Notes: generated by a model not told the origin, from the sequence alone. DNA of 64,000 bases from CAYFZO01 sp964347615 (GCA_964347615.1 CAYFZO010000008.1:1-64000); one strand, 5' to 3'; shown: positions 41,635 through 51,085, counted from the first letter of the stretch. Program-made: numbers and translations.

Positions 41635-42163
41635 AAAGCCGCATCACGCGGTCGAGGCGGTCGAGGTCATCGAAGGCGACCTCGACGGGAAACTCCTGCG
41701 GGTACGCATCGTCGCTTCGAAGTACAACCGCGAGATCGTCGACCGCCTGCTCGAAGGCGCGTTGAAAGCACTGCGCGACAACGGCGTGCGCGACAAGGAC
41801 GTCCATATCGTGCGCGTGCCGGGGGCGTTCGAGATACCGGTGGTGCTCAGGCGCGTACCGTTCAACGTTTCCAGCAACTCGATAACCTGCGACGCGCAGA
41901 TTGCGCTCGGTTGCGTGATTCGCGGCGAGACCGCGCATTTCGACCAGGTCGTCAATCAATGCAGCCGCGGCGTGATGAACGCGATGCTTGCGCTCGATAT
42001 GCCGATCGGTTTCGGCGTGCTCGCGGTGGACGATATCGAGCAGGCGCGTGCGCGTTCGGGTGAGGTCTCGAACCGCGGTGAGGAAGCGGCGCTCGCGGTG
42101 CTCGAGACGGCCAAGGCGCTGAGAAAAATACGCGCTTACCGTCGCTGGTCTCGCCATGAATAA
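41627..42163 (+). CDS. ribH: 6,7-dimethyl-8-ribityllumazine synthase
   Basis: 178 aa. Condenses the RibB and RibD products to lumazine, forming pentamer or icosahedral shells in this family. Motifs: RVPGAFEIPVVL (near residue 62), ALGCVIRGETAHFD with the catalytic His (near 97), and PIGFGVLAVDDIEQA near 125. The C-terminus is longer than usual by ~15 basic residues. It overlaps ribBA and is followed after 5 bp by nusB. Confidence 0.96.
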   Translation: MSEKPHHAVEAVEVIEGDLDGKLLRVRIVASKYNREIVDRLLEGALKALRDNGVRDKDVHIVRVPGAFEIPVVLRRVPFNVSSNSITCDAQIALGCVIRGETAHFDQVVNQCSRGVMNAMLALDMPIGFGVLAVDDIEQARARSGEVSNRGEEAALAVLETAKALRKIRAYRRWSRHE

Positions 42164-42168
42164 GCCTC

Positions 42169-42585
42169 ATGGATAAACCCACGGATAAACACCAGCACCT
42201 GCGTTCGCGGCAACGGGCGCGGCGGCTTGCGATGCAGGCGCTCTACCAGAAACAGGTAACGGATCTGGCCCTCGACGAGGTCGTCGAGCAGTTCCGTTGC
42301 GAGGAGTCGTTCGGCAAGGCCGACGCCGACTATTTCACCCAGCTGCTGCGTGGCGGCGCCGAACACTCGGAGGAAATCAAGAGCAAGCTGAAAGAGATCG
42401 CAGGCTACGACCTCGATCAGGTGGACCCGGTCGAGCGCTCGATCCTGCTGAACGCCGCTTACGAAATCCTGTTCGTGCCCGACGTGGACAAGGCGGTCGC
42501 AATCACCGAGGCGGTGCACCTCGCGAAGAAGTTCGGCGCCGCCGAAGGCTACCGCTTCATCAACGGGGTGCTCGACAAGTTGTAA
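42169..42585 (+). CDS. nusB: Transcription antitermination protein NusB
   Basis: 138 aa, all helical. Binds boxA RNA with NusE for rRNA antitermination. Conserved stretches: ARRLAMQALYQKQV (near residue 17), DPVERSILLNAAYEILF (near 86) and EAVHLAKKFGAAEGYRFINGVLD at the end. The ribH-nusB-thiL order is standard for gammaproteobacteria. Confidence 0.96.
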   Translation: MDKPTDKHQHLRSRQRARRLAMQALYQKQVTDLALDEVVEQFRCEESFGKADADYFTQLLRGGAEHSEEIKSKLKEIAGYDLDQVDPVERSILLNAAYEILFVPDVDKAVAITEAVHLAKKFGAAEGYRFINGVLDKL

Positions 42586-42633
42586 GCGGGTTTGCGTCCG
42601 CCCGAAGAGAGGCGTTGAAGAAAGCGTCGCGCG

Positions 42634-43647
42634 ATGAACGAGCAAGAATTGATCGAACGTTATTTCATGCGTCCCGCCGCCGAGGCGGGTGCGGCCTCGT
42701 CCGACGCCGGCGTCGTAGTCGGCATCGGTGACGACGCCGCGGTAATCGCTTGCGACGCCGGCACCGCGCGTCTGGTACTTACCGCCGACACTGTGGTTGA
42801 AGGGCGGCATTTCACCGCCGACGCCGCGCCTGCCGACGTCGGGCACAAGGCGCTTGCGGTCGCGCTCAGCGACGTCGCCGCAATGGGGGCTTCGCCGCGG
42901 TGGGCGACGTTGTGCCTGAGCGTGCCTTCCGACGCCGCGGTCGAGCGCTGGATCGCGGCGTTCGCCCACGGCTTTTTCGCGTTGGCGAACCGATGGGGCG
43001 TCGCACTTGTCGGCGGCGATCTGGTGCAAGGCCCGCGTACGGTGTCGGTGCAGCTCAGTGGCGGCGTGGACGCTTCACGGGTCTTGTTGCGCTCGGGCGC
43101 ACGCGCCGGCGACGGGGTGTATCTAACCGGCACGGTCGGCGACGCCGGTCTCGCCTGGCGCGCGGGAAAGGAATTGGCGGCGCTGGACGCGGCGCAAGCC
43201 GAAGCTTGCAAGGCGCGCCTGCATCGCCCGCAACCGCGGGTGGGTGAAGGGTTGGCCGTCGCCCGTTTCGCTTCGGCGGCGATCGACGTGTCCGACGGCT
43301 TGCTGCGTGATTTGTCTCGCCTTGCGCAAGCGAGCGACGCGACGGTGCGGCTCGAGGTCGACCGGGTCCCGCTCGGCGACGCGTGCGCGAAGTTCTGTCG
43401 CCGACCGGAGGATTGGATCCAGCCATTGACCGGCGGAGACGACTACGAGCTGTTGTTCACGATGGACGACGAGCATGAGCCGACGTTGGAGCAGGCGCTC
43501 GGTGAACGGGGTTTGGTCTCGTGCACCCGCATCGGCGAAATCACCGCGCCGGGTGCGCAGCACCTGCGGTGCACTTTCGAGGGCGCCGAGTGGCCGTTGC
43601 CGTCGCGGCTGGGATTCGACCATTTTCAGCGCGAAGAAGGGCAATAA
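42634..43647 (+). CDS. thiL: Thiamine-monophosphate kinase
   Basis: 337 aa, PurM-like fold. Phosphorylates thiamine-P to thiamine-PP with ATP. Motifs: VVGIGDDAAV (near residue 30), TADTVVEGRHF (near 50), GHKALAVALSDVAAMGASP (near 72), and GDDYELLFT (near 268). It starts 48 bp after nusB, and pgpA follows after 95 bp of AT-rich DNA with its own likely promoter. Confidence 0.96.
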   Translation: MNEQELIERYFMRPAAEAGAASSDAGVVVGIGDDAAVIACDAGTARLVLTADTVVEGRHFTADAAPADVGHKALAVALSDVAAMGASPRWATLCLSVPSDAAVERWIAAFAHGFFALANRWGVALVGGDLVQGPRTVSVQLSGGVDASRVLLRSGARAGDGVYLTGTVGDAGLAWRAGKELAALDAAQAEACKARLHRPQPRVGEGLAVARFASAAIDVSDGLLRDLSRLAQASDATVRLEVDRVPLGDACAKFCRRPEDWIQPLTGGDDYELLFTMDDEHEPTLEQALGERGLVSCTRIGEITAPGAQHLRCTFEGAEWPLPSRLGFDHFQREEGQ

Positions 43648-43691
43648 CGGCTATTTGCGCCTAAAAGTCGTTAATTTCTGTTATATTCTGC

Positions 43692-43727
43692 TATAATTCA
43701 ATAAATCACTCTATAATCACCTAATTT
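43692..43727 (+). promoter_or_regulatory. Possible tandem promoters for pgpA
   Basis: The 43648-43742 gap is unusually AT-rich for this genome. It holds two perfect TATAAT hexamers (43692-43697 with TG one base upstream, an extended -10; and 43722-43727). The second lies only 15 nt before the start codon, so the first is the likelier promoter. No clear -35 is seen. Confidence 0.4.
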
Positions 43728-43742
43728 CAAGACGGATACAGG

Positions 43743-44219
43743 ATGAAACCCTCGTTCAGGTTGTTGATTTCGGATCCGGCGCATTTCGTCGCGCTGGGGT
43801 TCGGTGCGGGCTTGGTGCCGGTGTTGCCGGGCACCGCGGGCTCGTTGCTCGGCCTGTTGCTGTTCCTTGCGCTGCGCGACCTGCCATGGCCCGTGTATCT
43901 CGGCTTGCTCGCCGGGGTGTTTGTCGTTGGTGCGTTGGCCGCGCACCGTTCGGCGCGCCTGATGGCGATCAAGGACCCGTCGTGCATCGTGATCGACGAG
44001 ATTGCGGGGGTGCTGCTGGCGCTGTTCCTGTCGCCGGCGGGGTGGGTGTGGCCGCTTGTCGCGTTTGCCTTGTTCCGGCTGTTCGACGTTCTCAAGCCGT
44101 GGCCGGTCGGTCTCGCCGACCGGCGCGCGCAAGGCGGCTTCGGTATCATGCTCGACGATTTGCTCGCAGGAGGCTACGCGCTCGGCGGCGTACAGGTATT
44201 GAGCCGCCTGATTGCCTGA
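43743..44219 (+). CDS. pgpA: Phosphatidylglycerophosphatase A
   Basis: 158 aa inner-membrane protein with three to four hydrophobic helices. Removes phosphate from phosphatidylglycerol-phosphate. Family motifs: GFGAGLVPVLPGTAGSLLG (near residue 18), the acidic IVIDEIAGVLLAL (near 82), FRLFDVLKPWP and IMLDDLLAGGYA near the C-terminus. The thiL-pgpA order is conserved in gammaproteobacteria. Confidence 0.95.
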   Translation: MKPSFRLLISDPAHFVALGFGAGLVPVLPGTAGSLLGLLLFLALRDLPWPVYLGLLAGVFVVGALAAHRSARLMAIKDPSCIVIDEIAGVLLALFLSPAGWVWPLVAFALFRLFDVLKPWPVGLADRRAQGGFGIMLDDLLAGGYALGGVQVLSRLIA

Positions 44220-44258
44220 CCGCGGCCCTCGAGCGTTCCTGATTTCGGCCGACTCAAG

Positions 44259-45659
44259 ATGACGATTCGCACTCGTTTCGCCCCAAGCCCGACCGGATAC
44301 TTGCACGTCGGCGGCGCGCGCACAGCCTTGTTCGCGTGGCTTTACGCGCGCAAGCACCACGGCGAGTTCGTGTTGCGCATCGAGGACACCGACCGCGAGC
44401 GTTCGTCGCGCGTCGCGGGCGAAGCGATCATCGAAGAGCTTGCGTGGCTCGGGTTGAAGCACGACCTCGGGCCGTTCTACCAGAGCGAACGTCAGGATCG
44501 TTACCGCGTCGCGGTCGAGCGTCTGCTCGACGCAGGCAAGGCGTACCGTTGCTACTGTACGCGCGAGGAGCTCGACGCGTTGCGCGAGGAACAGCAGAAG
44601 CAGGGGCTCAAGCCGCGTTACGACGGGCGTTGCCGCGAGCGCAGGACGCCGCGTGCCGGGGTTGATCCGGTGGTGCGTTTCAAGGCGCCCGTCGAGGGTG
44701 TCGTCGCTTTCGACGATCTGGTGCACGGGCGCGTCGAAATCGCCAATTCGCAGCTCGACGACCTGGTGCTGCTGCGTTCGGACGGGACGCCGACCTACAA
44801 TCTGAGCGTGGTGGTCGACGACGCCGAGATGGAGATCACGCACGTCATCCGCGGCGACGACCACGTCAACAACACCCCGCGCCAGATTCACGTCCTGGAA
44901 GCGCTGGGCGCGCCGACGCCGCGCTACGCGCACCTGCCGATGATTCTCGACAAGGACGGTTCGAGGTTGTCGAAGCGCAGCGGCGCCTGTGCGGTGGGGC
45001 ATTACCGCGACGAGGGTTACCTGCCGCAGGCGGTGTTGAATTACCTCGCGCGCCTCGGCTGGTCTTCGGGCGACCGGGAAATCTTCAGCTTGGACGAGAT
45101 GATCTCCGAATTCTCGCTCGAAGCGGTCAACGTCTCGGCGGCGGCGTTGGATCCGGCGAAACTCAAGTGGCTGAACCAGCATTACCTCCAAACGTTGCCG
45201 GCGGCCGAACTTCTGCCCCGGTTCGAAGCCCAGCTGTCGCGTGCGGGTTTCAGCGGCTACGCCGAATCGTCGGCGCAGGCGTTCGACGCCTTGCGCACGC
45301 GCCATAAGACCTTGAAAGAGATGGCGGCGGGTGCGGCTTTCATCTACGGCGACGGCGGGGAGGACTTCGACGAGCAGGAAGCGGTGAAGCGGCTCAAGCC
45401 CGCCACCAAGCCGTTGCTTGAAGCGGTCGTGCAACGCCTTGAGACGCTTGATGCTTGGAATGAAGAGTCGGTCAACGCCGCGATCGAGGCGACGTTGGCC
45501 GAAGCGGGCGTCAAGATCGGCGGTCTGGGTCCGGCGTTGCGGTTTGCGGTCACCGGCGGTGCGGCGAGTCCGGCGCTGGCGACCACCGTTGCACTGGTCG
45601 GGCGCGACGCTTGCGTACGGCGCGTCAGGAAAGCGCTGGAGTGGATGTCGCGCCGGTGA
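44259..45659 (+). CDS. gltX: Glutamyl-tRNA synthetase
   Basis: 466 aa, class I synthetase. The HIGH-type motif is FAPSPTGYLHVGGART at residues 7-22, and the KMSKS-type motif is GSRLSKRSGA near 235. Charges tRNA-Glu (and possibly tRNA-Gln, if the genome lacks glnS). Full length. The 3' end lies head-on to csiV. The last ~70 codons are duplicated in a slightly different version at 45888-45957, next to the assembly gap, and that copy is an artefact and not a second gene. Confidence 0.97.
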   Translation: MTIRTRFAPSPTGYLHVGGARTALFAWLYARKHHGEFVLRIEDTDRERSSRVAGEAIIEELAWLGLKHDLGPFYQSERQDRYRVAVERLLDAGKAYRCYCTREELDALREEQQKQGLKPRYDGRCRERRTPRAGVDPVVRFKAPVEGVVAFDDLVHGRVEIANSQLDDLVLLRSDGTPTYNLSVVVDDAEMEITHVIRGDDHVNNTPRQIHVLEALGAPTPRYAHLPMILDKDGSRLSKRSGACAVGHYRDEGYLPQAVLNYLARLGWSSGDREIFSLDEMISEFSLEAVNVSAAALDPAKLKWLNQHYLQTLPAAELLPRFEAQLSRAGFSGYAESSAQAFDALRTRHKTLKEMAAGAAFIYGDGGEDFDEQEAVKRLKPATKPLLEAVVQRLETLDAWNEESVNAAIEATLAEAGVKIGGLGPALRFAVTGGAASPALATTVALVGRDACVRRVRKALEWMSRR

Positions 45660-45690
45660 ACGCCGGGCTGCTTCTCCGGGGGGCGTCGGT

Positions 45691-46665
45691 TCAGTTGGAA
45701 GTTTCGAGGGTCTCGGTTTCGAGCACGGTGATTTGCGCGAGCACCCCGAGCAACGGATAGTCGAGGTAGTACAGCTTGTTGTCGGTCATGACTTCCTTGA
45801 GCTTTATCAGCACCGTCTCGATTTCGAGCGAATCCTGCTCGACGGGTTCCGAGGCGGCGAAACCGGGTTCGTAAAGCAGGGTGATCTCCGCACTGGTCGG
45901 GTGCGACGCCTGCGTGCGGCGCGTCAGGAAAGCGCTGGAGTGGACGTCGCGCCGGTGAACGCCGGGCTGCTTCTTCAGGGCGCGTCCGTTCAGTTGGAAG
46001 TTTCGGGGGTCTCGGTTTCGAGCACGGTGATTTGCGCGAGCACCCCGAGCAACGGATAGTCNNNNNNNNNNNNNNNNNNNNNNNNNNNNNNNNNNNNNNN
46101 NNNNNNNNNNNNNNNNNNNNNNNNNNNNNNNNNNNNNNNNNNNNNNNNNNNNNNNNNNNNNCTGCTCGACGGGTTCCGAGGCGGCGAAACCGGGTTCGTA
46201 AAGCAGGGTGATCTCCAGCTGGAAATAACGTTCGAACGACAGTTTCGCCGTCCCTTTGAGCAAGCCGCCGCGGCGGGCGGGCAGCAGCGAGACGTGGAAC
46301 GCGTTTTGCGGGTCGTGCACAGGCTGGTTCCATGAGATCTGCTGCAGCAGTTCAAAGTCCTCCGCGCGTGCGATTCTTTGCGCTTCCTCGTTCAGCCGGC
46401 TTGCGCTTTCGCTCAAGCGGGAGACGTTGTTCTCCGTGACGCCGGTCTCGGTCGAGAACGGATTGACCCCGGTGTAGACGTCGTCGCCGTGCCGCGGCGA
46501 GGCGCGGGCGATATTGTCGGCCTGTTCCGGCGAAGCCGCGACGTGGCGGAATATCAGCACGTCCACTTGGGCGCGGGTCGGGATCGGTTCCTGCGCCGTC
46601 GCCGCCGCCGCGAACAACGTTGCCGGCAGGAGCGCGAACGCCAAACGGTTCATGCAAGTCGTCAT
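45691..46665 (-). CDS. csiV: CsiV-like periplasmic protein, disrupted by assembly gap
   Basis: Starts at ATG 46665, which overlaps the mfd stop (ATGA). A signal peptide is visible (MNRLAFALLPATLFAAAATAQ) and then VDVLIFRHVAASPEQAD, the opening of CsiV/DUF-type proteins commonly encoded beside mfd. The real gene is 46665-46214 joined to 45889-45691. The material between (duplicate flank plus 100 N) is an assembly artefact, because the segment around AAPEPVEQ-type sequence (FAASEPVEQ) occurs on both sides of it. Spliced in this way, the protein is about 215-220 aa and ends ...LETETLETSN. CsiV in Vibrio activates penicillin-binding proteins or peptidoglycan synthesis; the role here is inferred. 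Confidence 0.7.
   Translation of the reverse strand: MTTCMNRLAFALLPATLFAAAATAQEPIPTRAQVDVLIFRHVAASPEQADNIARASPRHGDDVYTGVNPFSTETGVTENNVSRLSESASRLNEEAQRIARAEDFELLQQISWNQPVHDPQNAFHVSLLPARRGGLLKGTAKLSFERYFQLEITLLYEPGFAASEPVEQXXXXXXXXXXXXXXXXXXXXXXXXXXXXXXXXXXLSVARGARANHRARNRDPRNFQLNGRALKKQPGVHRRDVHSSAFLTRRTQASHPTSAEITLLYEPGFAASEPVEQDSLEIETVLIKLKEVMTDNKLYYLDYPLLGVLAQITVLETETLETSN
45888..46161. other. Assembly scar: divergent duplicate of flank plus 100-N gap
   Basis: 45888-46061 repeats 45588-45762 (gltX 3' end and csiV 3' end) with several substitutions. 46062-46161 is exactly 100 N. The N-run is followed by a second copy of the csiV stretch at 45828-45889. This is what results when two contig ends carrying different strain haplotypes are scaffolded without being merged. 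Confidence 0.9.
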
Positions 46666-49600
46666 GCGGCTTTCCTTCGGCAATCTATTCGGTCGAGCAG
46701 GCGGTGCACGAGTTCCCGACGTTCTTCGGGCTCGACCGATTCGGTATCGAATATCAACCTGTTGCCGCCGCTGAAACGGTAGGTCTCGGGGCTGTTGCGA
46801 ACCAGGTTGACGAGGTGCTCCACGTCGATCTTCGAATCGGTCTGCGACCGTTCACCGAACTGCAAGCTACCACTTTTCGCCGAGATTTCCAGTTTGCGGA
46901 TGCCGAGCGCGAAACATCTGAGGCGGATTTCGGCGTTGGTGAACAAGTTCAGGGCGTGGGCGGGCATCAGGCCGAAACGGTCGATCATCTCCCTCTTCAG
47001 ATCCTCGAGCGCCTTCTGGTTCTCGGTTGCCGCGATTCTGCGGTACAGAACCAGCCGCAGGTTGACGTCGGGGAGGTAGTCTTCCGGAATCAACGCGGGT
47101 TCCCCCAGGTCGACTTCGGTCACGACGTTCAAGGGCTGGTCCAGATCGACGTCCTTGCCGGACTTCAGCGTCTCGATCGCGCGCTTGAGCAAGTCGTTGT
47201 ACATCGTGAAGCCGACTTGCTGGATGTGCCCGCTTTGGTTGTCGCCGAGCAGCTCGCCGGCGCCGCGGATCTCAAGGTCGTGCGTCGCGAGCGTGAAGCC
47301 CGCCCCGATTTCCTCGATGGACTCGACCGCCTCCAGGCGTTTGCGCGCGTCGCCCGGCAGCAGCGCGCGCGGGCCGCTCAACGCCAGATAGGCGTACGCC
47401 TGGTAATGCGAACGTCCGACGCGCCCGCGCATCTGGTGCATCTGGGCCAAGCCGAAGCGGTCGGCGTTGTTGATGATGATGCTGTTGGCCGAAGGGACGT
47501 CCAGGCCGCTTTCGATGATCGTCGTGCACACCAGCACGTCGAAACGACGCCGGTAGAAGTCGAGCATCACGGCTTCGAGCTTGCGCGCGCGCATTTGCCC
47601 GTGGGCGAAGCGAACGTCCATTTCCGGCAGCAACTCGCGCAGGCGTTCGGTCAGAGCCTCGAGGTCTTCGACGCGGTTGTGCACGAGGTAGATTTGTCCG
47701 CCGCGGTGACGTTCACGCCGGCAGATCTCGCAGACCAGCGCGTCGTCCCATTGGTTGACGAAAGTCTTGATCGCGCGCCGGTTCGGCGGCGGGGTGGTAA
47801 TCAGCGACAGATCGCGCAGTCCGCTGAGCGACATGTTCAAGGTGCGCGGAATCGGCGTCGCGGTCAACGTCAGCACGTCGCTGCCGGCCGCCAGCGATTT
47901 CAGCCGTTCCTTGTGGCGTACGCCGAAGCGCTGTTCCTCGTCGATGACAATCAACCCCAGCCGTTTGTATTTCACGTCCCCGGTCAGCAATCGATGGGTG
48001 CCGATGACGACGTCGATCTCGCCGCCGGCAAGACCGTCGAGGACTTCGCGTTGCCCGGTGCGGGTGACGAAGCGCGACAGCATTTCTATTCTCACCGGCC
48101 AGTCGGCGAAGCGCGAGGTGAAACTGTCGAAATGCTGGGTGGCGAGCAGGGTTGTCGGTACCAGCACCGCGACCTGGCGGTCGTTGTTGACCGCGATGAA
48201 CGCGGCGCGCATCGCGACCTCGGTCTTGCCGAAACCGACGTCGCCGCACACGATTCGATCCATCGGCGCGTCTTTGTGCATGTCGGCGCGGACGTCTTCC
48301 ATCGCTTTCAGCTGGTCCGGGGTCTCCTCGTAGGGAAAGGCTTTCGAGAACGTAAGGTATTCCTCGTCGTCGATCGCGTAGGCGACGCCTTTTGACGCCT
48401 TGCGCCGGGCTTGCACGTCGAGCAGTTCGGCCGCGACGTCGAACGCCTTTTGCGCCGCTTTCTTCTTCGCCTTGCGCCAATGGTCGCCGCCCAATTCGTG
48501 CAACGGCGCGACGTCGGTTTCGCCGCCGGTGTAGCGGGTAACCAGGTGCAAGGACGAGACCGGCACGTAAAGCTTGGCGCCGCCGGCGTATTCGATCACC
48601 AGGAATTCGAACCGTTCGCCGCCGACGTCGAGACATTCCAGACCGCGGTAGCGGCCGACGCCGTGTTCTTCGTGCACGATCGGACAACCGGCGGTGAGGT
48701 CGTCGAGGTTGCGGATGATCGCGTCCGCGTCGGGCGTGCGTTTCGAGGCGCGGCGCGCCGGGGCGCCTTGCCGCCCGAGAATCTGCCCGTCGGAAACCAG
48801 CGCGAGTCGCCGGTGCTCGAATTCGGCGCCGGTTTGGACGTCGCCGACGCAGATGCACGGCGATTCCCGGCTTTCGCAGAACGCCTGCCAGCCTTCGACG
48901 GGGTGAACGTGGATCCCGGCCTTGTGCAGGGTCTGCGTCAGCTGCTCACGGTAGCCGAGCGATTTCGCCGCAATCAGGACGCGACCGTCAAAATTTTCGA
49001 GAAACCGCTTGAGGCCGGCCAGCGGTTGCTTGGTGTGTTCCTGGATGGACAGCGCCGGCAACAGGCGGGTGGCGCCGTCGCGCGCCTTGCCTCTCGCGTC
49101 CTTGAACGAGCAAATCTCGACGCTGGCGAAGTCCTTGAGGCATCGGCGCAAGGTGCGTTCGGACATGAACAGGCGTTCGGGCGGCAACGGCGGACGTTCG
49201 CGGGCAAGCCGCGCCTGCTCGTGGCGCTGCGTGATGAGCCGCCAATGTTCCTTGATTGTCTCGAACGTGCCTTCGGGCAGGAAAACGACCGTGTTGTCCG
49301 GCAAGTAGTCGAACAGGGTGGACATCTCGTCGAAAAACAACGGCAGGTAGTATTCGATGCCTCCGGGAATGACGCCGTTGCTGACGTCGTGGTAGAGGCG
49401 GGTGTCGGTGTCTTCGATCGCGGCGCGGAAATTGCGGCGGAACTTGTTGAGCGAGCTTTCGCCGGAATTGAACTCGCGTGCCGGTTGGACCAGTACCGAA
49501 TCCACCCGCTTGACCGAGGTTTGGTCTTCCGGGGAGAACAATCGCAGGCTTTCGATACGGTCGTCGAACAGGTCGACGCGCACCGGCAACTTGTTTCCCG

Positions 49601-50132
49601 GGGGATGGAAATCAATGATCGAGCCGCGTACGGCGTACTCGCCGGGTGCGGTGACCTGTGACGCCGGCGCGTAGCAGTTGTCCGCGAGCTTGCGGCGGAA
49701 ATCGTCGAAATCCAGCACGTCGCCGGTTTTCAGGGAGAACACCGCGGTGCGTATGAACTCCGCCGGCACGACGTATTGCAGCAGGGTGTCCGCGGCGACG
49801 ATGCACGTGCCGTTGGACGTCTCCGGCAGGCGGTGCAGGGTGTCGACGCGCTTTGCCGTGATTTCCTCGCGGGGGGAGAACACGTCGTAAGGCAGGGTTT
49901 CCCAGTCGGGCAGCAGGAATACGTTGTCCGGGTCTTGGGAGAAGAAACGCAGCTCGGTTTTGAGCCGGTGTGCCGCGGTCATGTCGGGTGCGACGACCAA
50001 CGCCGGGACGCCTGCGGCCGCGACCGAGCGTACCACCGCCTCGGCCTGCGCACAGGCGTAGAGGCGTCCCCAGCGGACGTGCTTGCCGGCGCCGGAAGGC
50101 AGGGACAAGCCGTTTACGGGCTTTGTGGCCAC
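46662..50132 (-). CDS. mfd: Transcription-repair coupling factor
   Basis: 1156 aa from GTG 50132 (E. coli 1148). Removes RNA polymerase stalled at lesions and recruits UvrA. Order: UvrB-homology region (LLPDWETLPYDVFSPREE near residue 90), RNA-polymerase interaction domain (VHEEHGVGRYRGLE near 490), SF2 motor with Walker A CGDVGFGKTEVAMRA near 650, DEEQ box VIDEEQRFGVRHKE near 740, and the TRG-type segment before a C-terminal UvrA-binding mimic domain. A longer ATG frame (from 50333) is rejected: its extra N-terminus reads through the sulfotransferase coding DNA out of frame. csiV follows with an ATGA overlap. Confidence 0.95.
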   Translation of the reverse strand: MATKPVNGLSLPSGAGKHVRWGRLYACAQAEAVVRSVAAAGVPALVVAPDMTAAHRLKTELRFFSQDPDNVFLLPDWETLPYDVFSPREEITAKRVDTLHRLPETSNGTCIVAADTLLQYVVPAEFIRTAVFSLKTGDVLDFDDFRRKLADNCYAPASQVTAPGEYAVRGSIIDFHPPGNKLPVRVDLFDDRIESLRLFSPEDQTSVKRVDSVLVQPAREFNSGESSLNKFRRNFRAAIEDTDTRLYHDVSNGVIPGGIEYYLPLFFDEMSTLFDYLPDNTVVFLPEGTFETIKEHWRLITQRHEQARLARERPPLPPERLFMSERTLRRCLKDFASVEICSFKDARGKARDGATRLLPALSIQEHTKQPLAGLKRFLENFDGRVLIAAKSLGYREQLTQTLHKAGIHVHPVEGWQAFCESRESPCICVGDVQTGAEFEHRRLALVSDGQILGRQGAPARRASKRTPDADAIIRNLDDLTAGCPIVHEEHGVGRYRGLECLDVGGERFEFLVIEYAGGAKLYVPVSSLHLVTRYTGGETDVAPLHELGGDHWRKAKKKAAQKAFDVAAELLDVQARRKASKGVAYAIDDEEYLTFSKAFPYEETPDQLKAMEDVRADMHKDAPMDRIVCGDVGFGKTEVAMRAAFIAVNNDRQVAVLVPTTLLATQHFDSFTSRFADWPVRIEMLSRFVTRTGQREVLDGLAGGEIDVVIGTHRLLTGDVKYKRLGLIVIDEEQRFGVRHKERLKSLAAGSDVLTLTATPIPRTLNMSLSGLRDLSLITTPPPNRRAIKTFVNQWDDALVCEICRRERHRGGQIYLVHNRVEDLEALTERLRELLPEMDVRFAHGQMRARKLEAVMLDFYRRRFDVLVCTTIIESGLDVPSANSIIINNADRFGLAQMHQMRGRVGRSHYQAYAYLALSGPRALLPGDARKRLEAVESIEEIGAGFTLATHDLEIRGAGELLGDNQSGHIQQVGFTMYNDLLKRAIETLKSGKDVDLDQPLNVVTEVDLGEPALIPEDYLPDVNLRLVLYRRIAATENQKALEDLKREMIDRFGLMPAHALNLFTNAEIRLRCFALGIRKLEISAKSGSLQFGERSQTDSKIDVEHLVNLVRNSPETYRFSGGNRLIFDTESVEPEERRELVHRLLDRIDCRRKAA

Positions 50133-50175
50133 GATTGCGGGACCATCATAGCCGCTTTGAATAGAGGATGTAACT

Positions 50176-51042
50176 TCAACCGGTTCCGGTTTTTTTCCTC
50201 TCCGGGGTTTTATGAGTGAACGGGGTGAGGAGACGTTGCACGCGCCGGAATCGCCCGGCTCGCTTCTTTTCACGGGCGTCGAGCTCGCCCCATTGCCGTT
50301 CGAACGTCCGCTCGGCGTAACCGTAAATCTCATAGTCGGCCCAGTTGAGTTCCTTGAAGCGGGCGATCACTTCGCGGCTCAGGCTGGATAGGGAGCCTTC
50401 AGGACGCCTGGTTACATTGTGTGTCAGATAGGGGCGGAGAGGGAGTTTCAGTTTGCGGGAAAGAAGGAAAACCGAATCGACGTTTCTTTCGGTCAAGCCG
50501 ATGAAGGCGAATTGCTCCCGCAGCCTGGTTTTGACCTGTTCCACCAGATCCGAGGTCATCGGTTGTGGGTCGTGCGTGCGGAGAGGATCGGAGAACAAAC
50601 GCACCGAAGGGTTGTCGATCAGGAAATCCTTGACGTCGTCGTGCTGGATCAGGAATTTCTCCAATGTGATTTTCTTTTCGATGAACCTGCGGTGCCAGCG
50701 ATGTCCTGACCATCGCAGGACGTGACTGTAATTTGAAATCGCCTTCGGCAAGGGGTCGCGAAAGCAAGTGAAGTAGATGCACGGGCGCGACGTTGCACGG
50801 TGAATGACGCCCGTCGGAATGTGCCCGCTGATGAAGTCGAGTGCATTCCTTTGATTTGCCGGCTTGTCGAAAAATCGTTCCTGCAGGTGATCTGGGTTGC
50901 TGATGCGGATGTTTTTTGGGAAGCGTTTTCTCAGATAATAGTAAATCGTGGTGCCGCCGGTTTTCGGGACGTGGACGAACACGACAACGGGACGTGTGTT
51001 CGGGTCGAAAGAAGCGACGATGCCGGATTTCGTCGGTTTCAT
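50176..51042 (-). CDS. Sulfotransferase family 2 protein, array copy 1
   Basis: 288 aa from ATG 51042 (a TTG at 51057 is also in frame). PAPS-dependent sulfotransferase fold: the 5'-phosphosulfate loop is VFVHVPKTGGTTIYYYL (near residue 20) and the 3'-phosphate element is CFRDPLPKAISNYSH (near 95). The His/Ser/Lys pattern matches Sulfotransfer_2, enzymes that sulfate glycans. The last ~35 residues are basic. It is the first of four tandem copies (next at 51234, 52284, 53325). Copies 1-3 share a core of roughly 550 bp with no visible difference. Acceptor unknown; a surface glycan is plausible. Confidence 0.85.
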   Translation of the reverse strand: MKPTKSGIVASFDPNTRPVVVFVHVPKTGGTTIYYYLRKRFPKNIRISNPDHLQERFFDKPANQRNALDFISGHIPTGVIHRATSRPCIYFTCFRDPLPKAISNYSHVLRWSGHRWHRRFIEKKITLEKFLIQHDDVKDFLIDNPSVRLFSDPLRTHDPQPMTSDLVEQVKTRLREQFAFIGLTERNVDSVFLLSRKLKLPLRPYLTHNVTRRPEGSLSSLSREVIARFKELNWADYEIYGYAERTFERQWGELDAREKKRAGRFRRVQRLLTPFTHKTPERKKTGTG

Positions 51043-51061
51043 GGAGTCAGTACGCAATAAA

Positions 51062-51085
51062 CGGCGACGGCTTCGGTCGGCGCCG
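51062..51085 (-). terminator. GC hairpin between sulfotransferase copies 1 and 2
   Basis: 10-bp stem around a TTCG (plus strand) / CGAA (minus strand) tetraloop, one mismatch in this copy. In the minus-strand direction it lies just 5' of copy 1 and is followed by TTTATT. It may act as an intergenic terminator, attenuator or RNA-stability element. Confidence 0.5.

Noticed and set aside
45888..45960. Second partial gltX
   Set aside because: It is part of the duplicated flank of an assembly gap.
50133..50333. N-terminal extension of mfd to ATG 50333
   Set aside because: It overlaps the sulfotransferase coding end out of frame, and family alignment starts at the GTG at 50132.
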